Positions 52,719 to 60,719 of a stretch of DNA of 64,000 nt are shown piece after piece (position 1 is the stretch's first letter; each line of letters begins with the position of its first letter). Under the pieces are notes generated by a model. That model ran no database searches. It had not been told where the DNA came from and worked only from the letters and a program-made list of their open reading frames with translations. The DNA comes from an uncultured Lachnospiraceae bacterium (lineage in GTDB: Bacteria; Bacillota; Clostridia; Lachnospirales; Lachnospiraceae), in assembly GCA_944384025.1 (NCBI GenBank), contig CALWRS010000001.1:1-64000 (forward strand), in the 5' to 3' direction. Position numbers and translations under genes: made by a program.

Positions 52719-53393
52719 ATGCTGCAAGTATCGGGAATTGCAAAAAGTTACGGGAAGAAAACCGTGCTGCGGGACGTTACGTTTTCGGCAAAACAGGGGG
52801 AATGCATTGCAATTGCCGGAAAAAACGGCTGTGGAAAATCGACGCTTTTGTCCATTTTGGCGGGAACGCTAAAGCCCGGCGCAGGGCAGTTTTACGCTTT
52901 TGGACAGGATATTTTCCAAAAACCCAAAGAGAGAGAACGGCTGATTGGCTATGTGCCGCAGGAAAACCCGCTGATCCCGGAACTGACGGCAAAGGACAAT
53001 TTGCGGTTATGGTACTGCAACAGCCGCTACGATATGAAAGAAGAGCTTGCAAACGGTGTGCTTGCCATGCTTGGCATTCCGGAGTTTCTTAACGTAAGAG
53101 TTTGCGCGATGTCCGGCGGAATGAAAAAAAGGCTCTCCATTGGCTGCGCCGTAGCAAACGATCCGCCGGTTTTGATTCTCGACGAACCAAGCGCGGCGCT
53201 TGATCTTGTGTGTAAGGAAGCCATCCGCAAATATTTGCTTACTTACCGTGAACGCCGGGGGATTGTGCTTATTACAACGCACGACGAGGACGAACTGCGC
53301 CTTTGCGACCGACTGCTTGTTATGAAAGACGGCGTACTTACAGAGGCAAAGCCGGGTGTGCACGGCGACGAGCTTCTGGCATTGATTCGATAA
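52719..53393 (+). CDS. ABC transporter ATP-binding protein
   Basis: The 224-aa ATPase has Walker A GKNGCGKST, a Q-loop in GYVPQENPL, the signature MSGGMKKRLS, Walker B VLILDEP and an H-loop in TTHDEDE. It resembles the ATPases of ABC-2 exporters. AAGAGGTGGG precedes the ATG. The two ABC-2 permease genes downstream (55026, 56307) and the anchored protein between them probably form one transporter with it. Confidence 0.9.
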   Translation: MLQVSGIAKSYGKKTVLRDVTFSAKQGECIAIAGKNGCGKSTLLSILAGTLKPGAGQFYAFGQDIFQKPKERERLIGYVPQENPLIPELTAKDNLRLWYCNSRYDMKEELANGVLAMLGIPEFLNVRVCAMSGGMKKRLSIGCAVANDPPVLILDEPSAALDLVCKEAIRKYLLTYRERRGIVLITTHDEDELRLCDRLLVMKDGVLTEAKPGVHGDELLALIR

Positions 53394-53404
53394 GAAAGGA
53401 ACCG

Positions 53405-53446
53405 GCGAAGCGGCAACGAAAGGTTGCTGCTTCGCTGTATTTGTTG
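53405..53446 (+). terminator. Hairpin between the ABC ATPase and the anchored protein gene
   Basis: GCGAAGC-GCAAC and GTTGC-GCTTCGC form a stem with one internal mismatch and a GAAAG loop (53405-53435), followed by a T-rich but not uniform tail. It may attenuate expression of the downstream genes. Confidence 0.45.
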
Positions 53447-53447
53447 T

Positions 53448-55013
53448 ATGAGCGATTGGATTTCCCGCCCGCCTTTTGACGAGCAGGGCCGTGCGGGCGG
53501 TGTGACAATTCAAAAAAAGAAAAAGCGGCGAAACGCTCGCCTGTTGCTTTTGCCGGTGCTTGGCGCGCTAATAGCTGCCGCAGTTTTTCTTTACCGGCGC
53601 TTTTCGCATACGCCGCAGGAGCTTTGTACGTACGCGATGTTAAACGCATTTTCTTACGGCGCCGGATACGACGCGCCGGTAGGCTCGGCGATGCAGCTGC
53701 GCGAATTAGTGGAAATTTTGCAGTCCGGGACAGTTGGACTTCGCTGGGATATACAGCTTGATGAGACGAATATCGACTTGAACGAGGATTTTCCTGCGGA
53801 GCTTTTGGGAGATATGACGCTTCCGGACGCTAATTTGCTCTCCGGCGCGGGAATTCGCGTAGAGACCGATATTTTCGCGCGCGAGGCCGTAAGCAGCCGC
53901 ATTTACGCAAGCTACGGCGTGCTTCGCTTTCAGCTTTTGCATGCGTACGGCGCAAGAAGCTCGCTGGCGCTATCTTCTCCCGAACTTTCCGAAGACGTCC
54001 TAGTTGTCTCGCCGGATGCGCTTTTTGCAAACTGGGAAGCGCTGCCGCAGTGGGACTGGATGGACGAGGAATTGCGCGCCCTTTTGCAAAGCGGGATTTT
54101 GATTGTGGAAGACGGGGTAGAGCGTGCGCAGGAGAGAGTAGAAACCGGACGGCAGATTTTTTCTACGTTTTACGATACGACCGGGGAATTTCTCGAAGAA
54201 TTGCTGGCTTCGTTTTCCTACGAGGAAATCGAAAAGGGCGATGCAGCCACGCAGCGCTTTTATACCGGCGGGAAAAAACAGACGTGTCAGGGATACCGGA
54301 TGAAAATCGACGCCGACCGCCTTTCGGAGTCGATTCGCCGGGCGCTTGGCTTATCGGAAGAGATGTTCCGGCTGGAAGCCGAAGACGGCGGCGACATCTG
54401 CTTTGTTTTGTATCTGACAAAAAAAGCGGAGCTTGCGAAGCTAAGCGGAAGCTGCCGCGTGTGGGTTGGCGATGCTTGCCTGCCGCTTAGCGTAAGCGCG
54501 GAGTTTTCCGGCGTGCAGCACACGGCGGATAGCTTTTTGGTTACTGTGCTTGCCGGAGAGGCTTGTGAATTTTCCTTTACGCTGGAAAGAAAGGCGCGGC
54601 GCGAAGACGAAAACATAAACGCGCAGGTGCTTTTTGCTTTCACGGCGGGCGACCGGACGTGGAGCGCGGACGCAGCGTACACGCTATCACAAAAAGACAA
54701 AACGATGGACGCGCAGGTTTCGTTTTTGCAGGGCGAGACAAATCTGGGCAGCCTTTCGTTTACCGCACTTTTCGCATCGGAAGAGTCTGAATTTGAAATT
54801 TCCGTCCGCGACTTTTGCTTCACCGCGCCAAACGGGCGATACGTAAGCGTGAATTCCTCGCTTAAGGCGACGCTTCTTTCTTCTGCGCCAAACCCGCCGG
54901 AAGGGACGCAGCACGATTTGTTTTCCATGACAAAACAGGAATGGGAAGAAATTTTAGAAGCGCTGCGGCAGGGAGCGTCCGGCTACATCGAATTGTTTGA
55001 AACTTTGTTTTAG
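53448..55013 (+). CDS. Membrane-anchored extracytoplasmic protein of an ABC cluster
   Basis: The 521-aa protein has a basic head, one helix (RLLLLPVLGALIAAAVFLYRRF, about 29-50) and a large outer region of beta-rich character. I recognise no domain. ATG 53448 is the first reasonable start, but its SD is poor, and GTG 53502 with GGGCGG is an alternative. It is cotranscribed with the ABC ATPase and permeases and lies 12 bp before the first permease, so it is probably an accessory part of that exporter. Confidence 0.7.
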   Translation: MSDWISRPPFDEQGRAGGVTIQKKKKRRNARLLLLPVLGALIAAAVFLYRRFSHTPQELCTYAMLNAFSYGAGYDAPVGSAMQLRELVEILQSGTVGLRWDIQLDETNIDLNEDFPAELLGDMTLPDANLLSGAGIRVETDIFAREAVSSRIYASYGVLRFQLLHAYGARSSLALSSPELSEDVLVVSPDALFANWEALPQWDWMDEELRALLQSGILIVEDGVERAQERVETGRQIFSTFYDTTGEFLEELLASFSYEEIEKGDAATQRFYTGGKKQTCQGYRMKIDADRLSESIRRALGLSEEMFRLEAEDGGDICFVLYLTKKAELAKLSGSCRVWVGDACLPLSVSAEFSGVQHTADSFLVTVLAGEACEFSFTLERKARREDENINAQVLFAFTAGDRTWSADAAYTLSQKDKTMDAQVSFLQGETNLGSLSFTALFASEESEFEISVRDFCFTAPNGRYVSVNSSLKATLLSSAPNPPEGTQHDLFSMTKQEWEEILEALRQGASGYIELFETLF

Positions 55014-55025
55014 GGAGAATGGGGA

Positions 55026-56276
55026 ATGGAACTGTGTTGGATGCTTCGAAAAATAGAGCGAAAACGCGCCCTGCGGATTTTGCCGCAGTACTTTCTTGGG
55101 ACATTTGTGCTGTCGCTTCTTATTGCGCTTTTGGCGTTTTGCGGCACGCTTATGGGGAAAGACGAGCAAAAGCAAAGCAAGGCGGAAATCGCGCTTGTCC
55201 TAAACGATAACGTAGAGCTTTCCACGCTTGGCATGGCGGTGCTTGACAGCGCAAAGAGCACTTCCCAGCTTTGTTCCTTTTTGGTTGTAAGCGAAGAAGA
55301 AGCCATGGACGGCATTGCAAACGGGACGTACCACGGGGCGGTTATTTTTCCGGATCGTTTTGTAGACGACGTCGTTTCTGCGGACGGCGCGACGGCAAAA
55401 GTGTACATTCCCCGGTTTGGCAATTCCTTTAACGACCGTGTTCTTCAGGGACTTGTCGATGCGGGCGGCGTGCTTTTGTCTTCGGCGGAGACGGCGTTTG
55501 ACGGCGTACGCGCTTATTGCGCGCTGTATGAGGCGGAGGGCGCGCAAAGAAGCAAGCTGATTGACGGCGTGAGCGCGCTGATTGCCGAATATGCAATGTC
55601 GCGCGAGGAGACGTTTGTAAAGGATACCGCATCCGGAACTGGAACGATAAACGCCGTGCAGTATTACTTTTGCGCCGCGCTCGTTTTGCTGCTTATGCTT
55701 GGCGGCATTTCCTGCGGGCCTTTGTTAAAGGGAGATACGAAAGCGTACCGCGACCAATTGACGCATCACCGGATTGGCCCTTTGCGCCAGCTGTTTGCAA
55801 AATATCTGGCCATACTTACGCTGTTTGGCATTTGGTATTTGGTGGTTTTTGTTTTGCTTGGCGGCTTGTTTTTTGTTCAATCGGAGCTATTTTTCAAGCT
55901 GTTTGAAATTGAGACATTTGCGCAGCTGCTTGTGTGGTTTGCTTCCGGCATTCCGGGAATTTTTCTGGCGTCTGCGATGGTTTTGTTTGTATACACGTTT
56001 GCAGCGAACCAAATCGGCGGCATTTTGCTTTTGTTTTTGTGCAGCATCCTGATGGGCTATGCGTCGGGCTGCCTTGCGCCATCGGCGTTTCTGCCGTCGG
56101 CGCTTCGCCGGCTTGGAGAAACGCTGCCAACGGCGGTCATGTTTCTTATGCTTCGAAACGGCATACGCCAGATTGTGGCGCGGGAGACGGTGCTTCTTGT
56201 GGCGGTGCACGCGGCCTTCTGGCTTGGTCTTTCCTGTGCGGTAACAAAGGGAAAGGCGGCGTGGGAAGCGCGTTAA
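55026..56276 (+). CDS. ABC-2 type permease, first subunit
   Basis: The 416-aa protein has an N-terminal helix (about 24-45), a large outer domain (about 50-205) and about five helices in the C-terminal half, the topology of ABC-2 (YhgE/YadH-like) permeases. The segment LKGDTKAYRDQLTHHRIGPLRQL is the coupling region. What it exports is unknown. GGGAGAATGGGG precedes the ATG. A second permease of the same layout follows 30 bp later. Confidence 0.82.
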   Translation: MELCWMLRKIERKRALRILPQYFLGTFVLSLLIALLAFCGTLMGKDEQKQSKAEIALVLNDNVELSTLGMAVLDSAKSTSQLCSFLVVSEEEAMDGIANGTYHGAVIFPDRFVDDVVSADGATAKVYIPRFGNSFNDRVLQGLVDAGGVLLSSAETAFDGVRAYCALYEAEGAQRSKLIDGVSALIAEYAMSREETFVKDTASGTGTINAVQYYFCAALVLLLMLGGISCGPLLKGDTKAYRDQLTHHRIGPLRQLFAKYLAILTLFGIWYLVVFVLLGGLFFVQSELFFKLFEIETFAQLLVWFASGIPGIFLASAMVLFVYTFAANQIGGILLLFLCSILMGYASGCLAPSAFLPSALRRLGETLPTAVMFLMLRNGIRQIVARETVLLVAVHAAFWLGLSCAVTKGKAAWEAR

Positions 56277-56306
56277 AACGCCCCAACATTTAGAAAGGAG
56301 CATGTC

Positions 56307-57473
56307 ATGAAACGGCTTGGAATGTGGGTTTTGCTGATGAGTAAGCGCCTTTTGCGCCGCCCGTCTTTTGTGATTATCCTCTGTCTTCTTCCGGTTTTGC
56401 TGCTGTCTTACCGCTACTTGATTGCGCAGGATTCGGGAAAGACCAGAGTAGGGCTCTGTTTTGAAAACGAAGACGATGCGCTCGCAAAAGAAGTAGCGGA
56501 GGCGCTTTTAAGTAACGATTTGTTCGCGGAATTTTACGTCTGCGGGGAGGAAGACGAACTGTATTCGGACGTGGCGGCAGGACGGGCGGAATGCGGATAT
56601 TTGTTTCCGGCGGATTTGTCGGAACGGTTTTTGCAAAAAGACTGGGAAGCAGCCATTACGCTTTTGGTAGCCGACGGCAGCCAATATGCCGATTACATTA
56701 GCGAGGCTGTTTACACGCGCGTCTTTTTCGCGCTGTCGGATGAGCTTGTAACCGATTTTTTGGAAGAGCATGCGGATTTTGGCGGCAGCAGGGAAGAAAT
56801 CGCCGCGTTAATTTCGCAAAAGTATGAGGATGCGGCCGAGGGGATGTCGGTGTTTGAATTTCACTATATTGACGCGCAGACCGGAGAGGTGCAGGAAGAG
56901 TCGGCGGAGACCGATTCCGATTACAACTACCTGACAAAGCCGATTCGGGGAACGGTAGCGCTTTTTGTACTGCTTGCCGGGCTGGCCGGACTCGTTTTTT
57001 GGTTTCAGGACGAAAAAGAAGGACGATTTGCCGCATTTGCCTACTATAAGCGCCCCTTGCTTACGCTAGGCTCGCTCTTTTTGCCGACGCAATTAGGAGG
57101 AATCGTCGGCGTAATCTGCTTGGAATTTTCAGGGATTGCGGGCAATATTTTTCGGGAACTTTTGGCAATGCAGCTGTATTGCCTTTTGGTGACGGCGTTT
57201 TGCAACATGCTCCGGCAGATAGTGCCTTCGGTCAATGCGATTTGCGCGATGATTCCTATCTTGTCTATCGCAAGTTACTTGTGCTGTCCGGTGATTATGG
57301 ACATTACGACGTTTTTGCCGGCGCTTTCGTATGTCCGTCCCGTTTTGGTCGTGAATTATTACCTGCAGGCGATGCAGACGCTCGGACAAATGTGGGTGCT
57401 TGCGGCCGCTGTTTTGCTGCTTCCTGTAACTGTGGCGCTTGATTATTGCAAGCTTGGCGCCGCAAGGCGATAA
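56307..57473 (+). CDS. ABC-2 type permease, second subunit
   Basis: The 388-aa protein mirrors the previous one: helix at about 17-33, outer domain to about 205, then five to six helices. FQDEKEGRFAAFAYYKRPLL is its cytosolic coupling loop. With the first subunit it should form a heterodimeric exporter driven by the ATPase at 52719. GAAAGGAG precedes the ATG. The similarity of layout suggests duplication and divergence of one ancestral gene. Confidence 0.82.
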   Translation: MKRLGMWVLLMSKRLLRRPSFVIILCLLPVLLLSYRYLIAQDSGKTRVGLCFENEDDALAKEVAEALLSNDLFAEFYVCGEEDELYSDVAAGRAECGYLFPADLSERFLQKDWEAAITLLVADGSQYADYISEAVYTRVFFALSDELVTDFLEEHADFGGSREEIAALISQKYEDAAEGMSVFEFHYIDAQTGEVQEESAETDSDYNYLTKPIRGTVALFVLLAGLAGLVFWFQDEKEGRFAAFAYYKRPLLTLGSLFLPTQLGGIVGVICLEFSGIAGNIFRELLAMQLYCLLVTAFCNMLRQIVPSVNAICAMIPILSIASYLCCPVIMDITTFLPALSYVRPVLVVNYYLQAMQTLGQMWVLAAAVLLLPVTVALDYCKLGAARR

Positions 57474-57487
57474 CAAAGAGAAAAGAA

Positions 57488-57516
57488 TGGACGAACTCCC
57501 GGAAATATGATACTAT
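57488..57516 (+). promoter_or_regulatory. Candidate promoter for the AIR-synthase-like operon
   Basis: TGGACG (57488-57493) and TACTAT (57511-57516) are spaced by 17 bp, ahead of the GGGAGG SD and GTG start at 57555. Confidence 0.45.
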
Positions 57517-57554
57517 GAACAAAGAAGCGGCCTGCCGCAGGGAGGTTTAACAAA

Positions 57555-58535
57555 GTGGTTTTGGGAGAAGTAAGCGGAGCAGAATACTGCCGCCTGACAG
57601 AAAAGCTGTTTGGACCGGATTTTTTGCGGCGCAGCGTTGGCGGCGCAGGAGAACAGGCAGACATAACGAAGCGCCTGCGGCTTTTTTGGGCGCAGGAAAA
57701 ACCGCAGATTGCGGTAGAGACGCTTTGCGGTTCGTCTCCGTTTGTGATAGACTTTGCAATATACCGGGCAGTAAACCGGCTGTACGCGGACGGCGTCGTG
57801 GGAAGGCAGCTCGCGCTTTCCCTGCTTGCACCAAAAGATACGCCTGAAGCGCAGCTGCGGCAAATATTAAAAAGAGCGAAAACCATCGGCAACCGCCTTG
57901 GCCTTTTGCCTGCGGACGCAGCCATTCGAAGAGAAGCTACGGAGCAATTTGCGGTTACCGCAGCGGTGACGGGGGAGCCTCTTTTGGACGAGGAGGCATT
58001 CTTTTCTTCCGCACAGGAGGACTACCGCATTGTTATGACTGGCTTTGCGGGCGCAGAAGGAACGCTTCAGCTGTATGCGGAAGAAAGAAAAGAGCTCTCC
58101 TCGCTTCCGGCGCATTTTAAAAGCGGCGTGGAGAAGCTTTGGAAGACGCTTGATCAGACAAACGCGATGCGCATTGCCCGAAAAAACGGCGCTGCATTTT
58201 TCTCGGTTTACGGGGACGGCGGCGTATTTCGGGGGCTGTGGGATTTGGGCGAGCGGCTCCGGCTTGGTATGCGTGTTTCGCTTCCGGACATTCCGCTTCT
58301 TCAGCAGACGGTAGAAGCGTGCGAGCGGCTTGACCGAAACCCGTACCAGATGCGGGGCGGAGGCAGCGCGCTTATTGTAACAGCGGACGCAAAAAGACTG
58401 CTTGACGCTCTTTGGGATGCGGGCGTGATGGCTGCCGAAATTGGCAAGCTGACGAAGGATGCGGCGCGCATCCTTAAAAACCAAGAAGAACAGCGCTATT
58501 TGGAACCGTTTCGGGCCGATGCGCTGGCAATATAA
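57555..58535 (+). CDS. AIR synthase-related (HypE/PurM-fold) protein
   Basis: The 326-aa protein has the two-part PurM/HypE fold. The first part contains ETLCGSSPFVIDFAIY and the second, from about 155, contains DYRIVMTGFAGAEGTLQLY, GAAFFSVYGDGGVF and a Gly-rich GGGSALIV. The glycine-rich ATP loop of true AIR synthase is not obvious, so the activity is unclear. It is not beside purine or hydrogenase genes but 15 bp before an Lrp regulator and an aminotransferase, which suggests a role in amino-acid metabolism. GTG start with GGGAGG. Confidence 0.72.
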   Translation: MVLGEVSGAEYCRLTEKLFGPDFLRRSVGGAGEQADITKRLRLFWAQEKPQIAVETLCGSSPFVIDFAIYRAVNRLYADGVVGRQLALSLLAPKDTPEAQLRQILKRAKTIGNRLGLLPADAAIRREATEQFAVTAAVTGEPLLDEEAFFSSAQEDYRIVMTGFAGAEGTLQLYAEERKELSSLPAHFKSGVEKLWKTLDQTNAMRIARKNGAAFFSVYGDGGVFRGLWDLGERLRLGMRVSLPDIPLLQQTVEACERLDRNPYQMRGGGSALIVTADAKRLLDALWDAGVMAAEIGKLTKDAARILKNQEEQRYLEPFRADALAI

Positions 58536-58550
58536 AGGGAGGATTGAAAT

Positions 58551-59039
58551 ATGAGTTTACGGATGCAAATTTTGGAGGCGATTGATCAAAACGCCCGTTT
58601 TTCCACGAAGGAACTGGCGATTATGCTTGGACAAGACGAGGCGGCGGTCGCCGAGGAAATTATCAAAATGGAAGAAGAAAAGGTCATTTGCGGGTATACG
58701 ACCCTGATTGACTGGGACAAAACGGAGCTTTCGCAGGTGATTGCCATGATTGAAGTGAAAGTAACGCCGCAAAGAGGGCAGGGCTTTGATAAGATTGCCG
58801 AGCGGATTTACCAGTTTGAAGAAGTGGACGCGGTTTATTTGATGAGCGGCTCTTTCGACTTGACGGTAATGTTAAGAGGCAAAAGCCTTAAAAGCGTTGC
58901 GCAGTTCGTATCGGATAAGCTTTCTCCTTTGGAATCTGTGCTTAGCACAGCCACGCATTTTGTGCTGAAAAAATACAAGGAGCACGGCGTAACGCTTGTA
59001 AACGATAATAAAGACGAAAGGATGCTGGTTACTCCATGA
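58551..59039 (+). CDS. Lrp/AsnC-family transcriptional regulator
   Basis: The 162-aa protein has an N-terminal winged helix (ILEAIDQNARFSTKELAIMLG) and a C-terminal RAM effector domain (VIAMIEVKVTP, VDAVYLMSGSFDLTVML). Such regulators bind amino acids and often control the neighbouring gene. The stop overlaps the start of the aminotransferase gene (ATGA), so it likely regulates or accompanies that enzyme. GGGAGG precedes the ATG. Confidence 0.92.
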   Translation: MSLRMQILEAIDQNARFSTKELAIMLGQDEAAVAEEIIKMEEEKVICGYTTLIDWDKTELSQVIAMIEVKVTPQRGQGFDKIAERIYQFEEVDAVYLMSGSFDLTVMLRGKSLKSVAQFVSDKLSPLESVLSTATHFVLKKYKEHGVTLVNDNKDERMLVTP

Positions 59040-60211
59040 GAAATCCGTTAAATCAAAGCGTAGTAGAAATTAAACCGTCCGGAATCCGGAAGTTTTTCGA
59101 TATTGTAAGCGAAATGAAAGACGCCATAAGCCTTGGCGTAGGCGAACCGGATTTTCCGACGCCCTGGCACGTTCGGGAAGAGGGAATTTATTCTCTGGAA
59201 AAAGGGAGGACGCACTACACCTCCAACGCCGGACTGGCGGAGCTGAAAGAAGAAATCAGCCGCTTTTTAAAGCGCAGATACCGGCTTGAATACGACCCCT
59301 GCCACGAGATTATGGTTACGGTAGGCGGCAGCGAAGCCATTGACCTTGCTGTCCGCGCAATGGTTTGCCCGGGCGAGGAAGTGATTATCCCCCAGCCCAG
59401 CTATGTATCGTACGAGCCGTGCGTTGTTTTGGCGCAGGGCGTTCCGGTTTTCATTCCGCTAAAAGCAGAAAACGACTTCCGCCTGACGGAAGAAGAGCTG
59501 CGCGCGGCTATTACGGAGAAGACAAAAATGCTTGTGCTCCCGTTTCCGAACAATCCGACCGGAGCGATTATGACGCGCGAAGACCTTGCGAAAATTGCAA
59601 GGGTGTGCGTAGAGAAGGATATTGTCGTTGTGTCCGATGAAATCTACAGCGAATTAACCTACGATTACGACCACGTTTCGATTGCGGAGCTTCCGGGCAT
59701 GAAGGAGCGCACCGTTGTTATTAACGGTTTTTCCAAAGGCCACGCGATGACGGGCTGGCGGCTTGGCTACGCATGCAGTTCGGTGCCGATTATCGAGCAG
59801 ATGTTAAAAATCCACCAATACGCTATTATGTGCGCGCCTACAACGAGCCAGTACGCCGCTGTGGAGGCGATGCGAAACGGCGACGCCGACGTGCAAATGA
59901 TGCGCGAGTCTTATAACAAACGGCGGCGCCTTGTCCTTCATGAGCTGCGCGATATGGGGCTTGAGTGCTTTGAACCGTATGGAGCGTTTTATGTATTCCC
60001 CTGCATTAAGAGCCTTGGCATGAGCAGCGAAGAATTTGCCAACCGGCTTTTGCAAGAGGAAAAAGTAGCCATTGTGCCGGGGACGGCGTTTGGCGACAGC
60101 GGCGAAGGATACATGCGCATCTCTTACGCATATTCCGTTGAGAATCTGAAAAAGGCGCTGGAGCGCGTGCGCCGCTTTGTGGAGCGGCACCGGCAGGCGG
60201 CGCAGGATTGA
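59036..60211 (+). CDS. Class I/II PLP-dependent aminotransferase
   Basis: The 391-aa enzyme has LGVGEPDFPTPWHV, HYTSNAGLAELK, FPNNPTGA, VSDEIYSELTYD and the PLP-lysine segment GFSKGHAMTGWRLGY. It is an aspartate/aromatic-type transaminase of the AspC/PatA group. The amino donor is not determined. It is translationally coupled to the Lrp regulator upstream, and trmL starts 10 bp downstream. Confidence 0.92.
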   Translation: MRNPLNQSVVEIKPSGIRKFFDIVSEMKDAISLGVGEPDFPTPWHVREEGIYSLEKGRTHYTSNAGLAELKEEISRFLKRRYRLEYDPCHEIMVTVGGSEAIDLAVRAMVCPGEEVIIPQPSYVSYEPCVVLAQGVPVFIPLKAENDFRLTEEELRAAITEKTKMLVLPFPNNPTGAIMTREDLAKIARVCVEKDIVVVSDEIYSELTYDYDHVSIAELPGMKERTVVINGFSKGHAMTGWRLGYACSSVPIIEQMLKIHQYAIMCAPTTSQYAAVEAMRNGDADVQMMRESYNKRRRLVLHELRDMGLECFEPYGAFYVFPCIKSLGMSSEEFANRLLQEEKVAIVPGTAFGDSGEGYMRISYAYSVENLKKALERVRRFVERHRQAAQD

Positions 60212-60221
60212 GGAGCTTTCG

Positions 60222-60713
60222 ATGCTAAATATTGTGCTGCACGAGCCGGAAATTCCGGCGAATACCGGAAACATCGGCAGAACGTGCGTAGCGACCGGGA
60301 CGAGGCTGCATTTAATTAAACCGCTTGGGTTTTCCCTTGAAGAAAAGATGCTTAAGCGGGCGGGACTTGACTACTGGAAGGATTTAGATGTTCGAATCTA
60401 CGACGATTACGAAGCGTTTTGCAAAGAAAATCCCGGCGCCCGCGTGTATTACGCGACGACAAAGGCGCGCCACGCTTATACGCAGGTAGCGTACGAGCCG
60501 GACTGCTATTTGATGTTCGGAAAGGAGAGCGCGGGCCTGCCGGAGGAGCTTTTGGTAAAGCACGAAGAAGCCTGTATCCGGATTCCCATGATTGGAGAGA
60601 TACGTTCGCTGAATTTAAGCAACGCTGTTGCCATTGTGCTCTACGAGGCGCTGCGGCAGAATAATTTTGAAGGAATGCAATGCAAAGGGGAGCTGCACCG
60701 GCTGCATTGGTAA
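60222..60713 (+). CDS. trmL: tRNA (cytidine(34)-2'-O)-methyltransferase
   Basis: The 163-aa SPOUT methyltransferase modifies the wobble base of leucine tRNAs. NIVLHEPEIPANTGNIGRT, then LMFGKESAGLPEELL and IRSLNLSNAVAI(V)LYEALRQ are the family motifs. The ATG at 60222 has GAGGAG upstream; an in-frame GTG at 60177 lies within the aminotransferase gene. MutS2 follows six bases downstream. Confidence 0.93.
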   Translation: MLNIVLHEPEIPANTGNIGRTCVATGTRLHLIKPLGFSLEEKMLKRAGLDYWKDLDVRIYDDYEAFCKENPGARVYYATTKARHAYTQVAYEPDCYLMFGKESAGLPEELLVKHEEACIRIPMIGEIRSLNLSNAVAIVLYEALRQNNFEGMQCKGELHRLHW

Positions 60714-60719
60714 GGAAAT

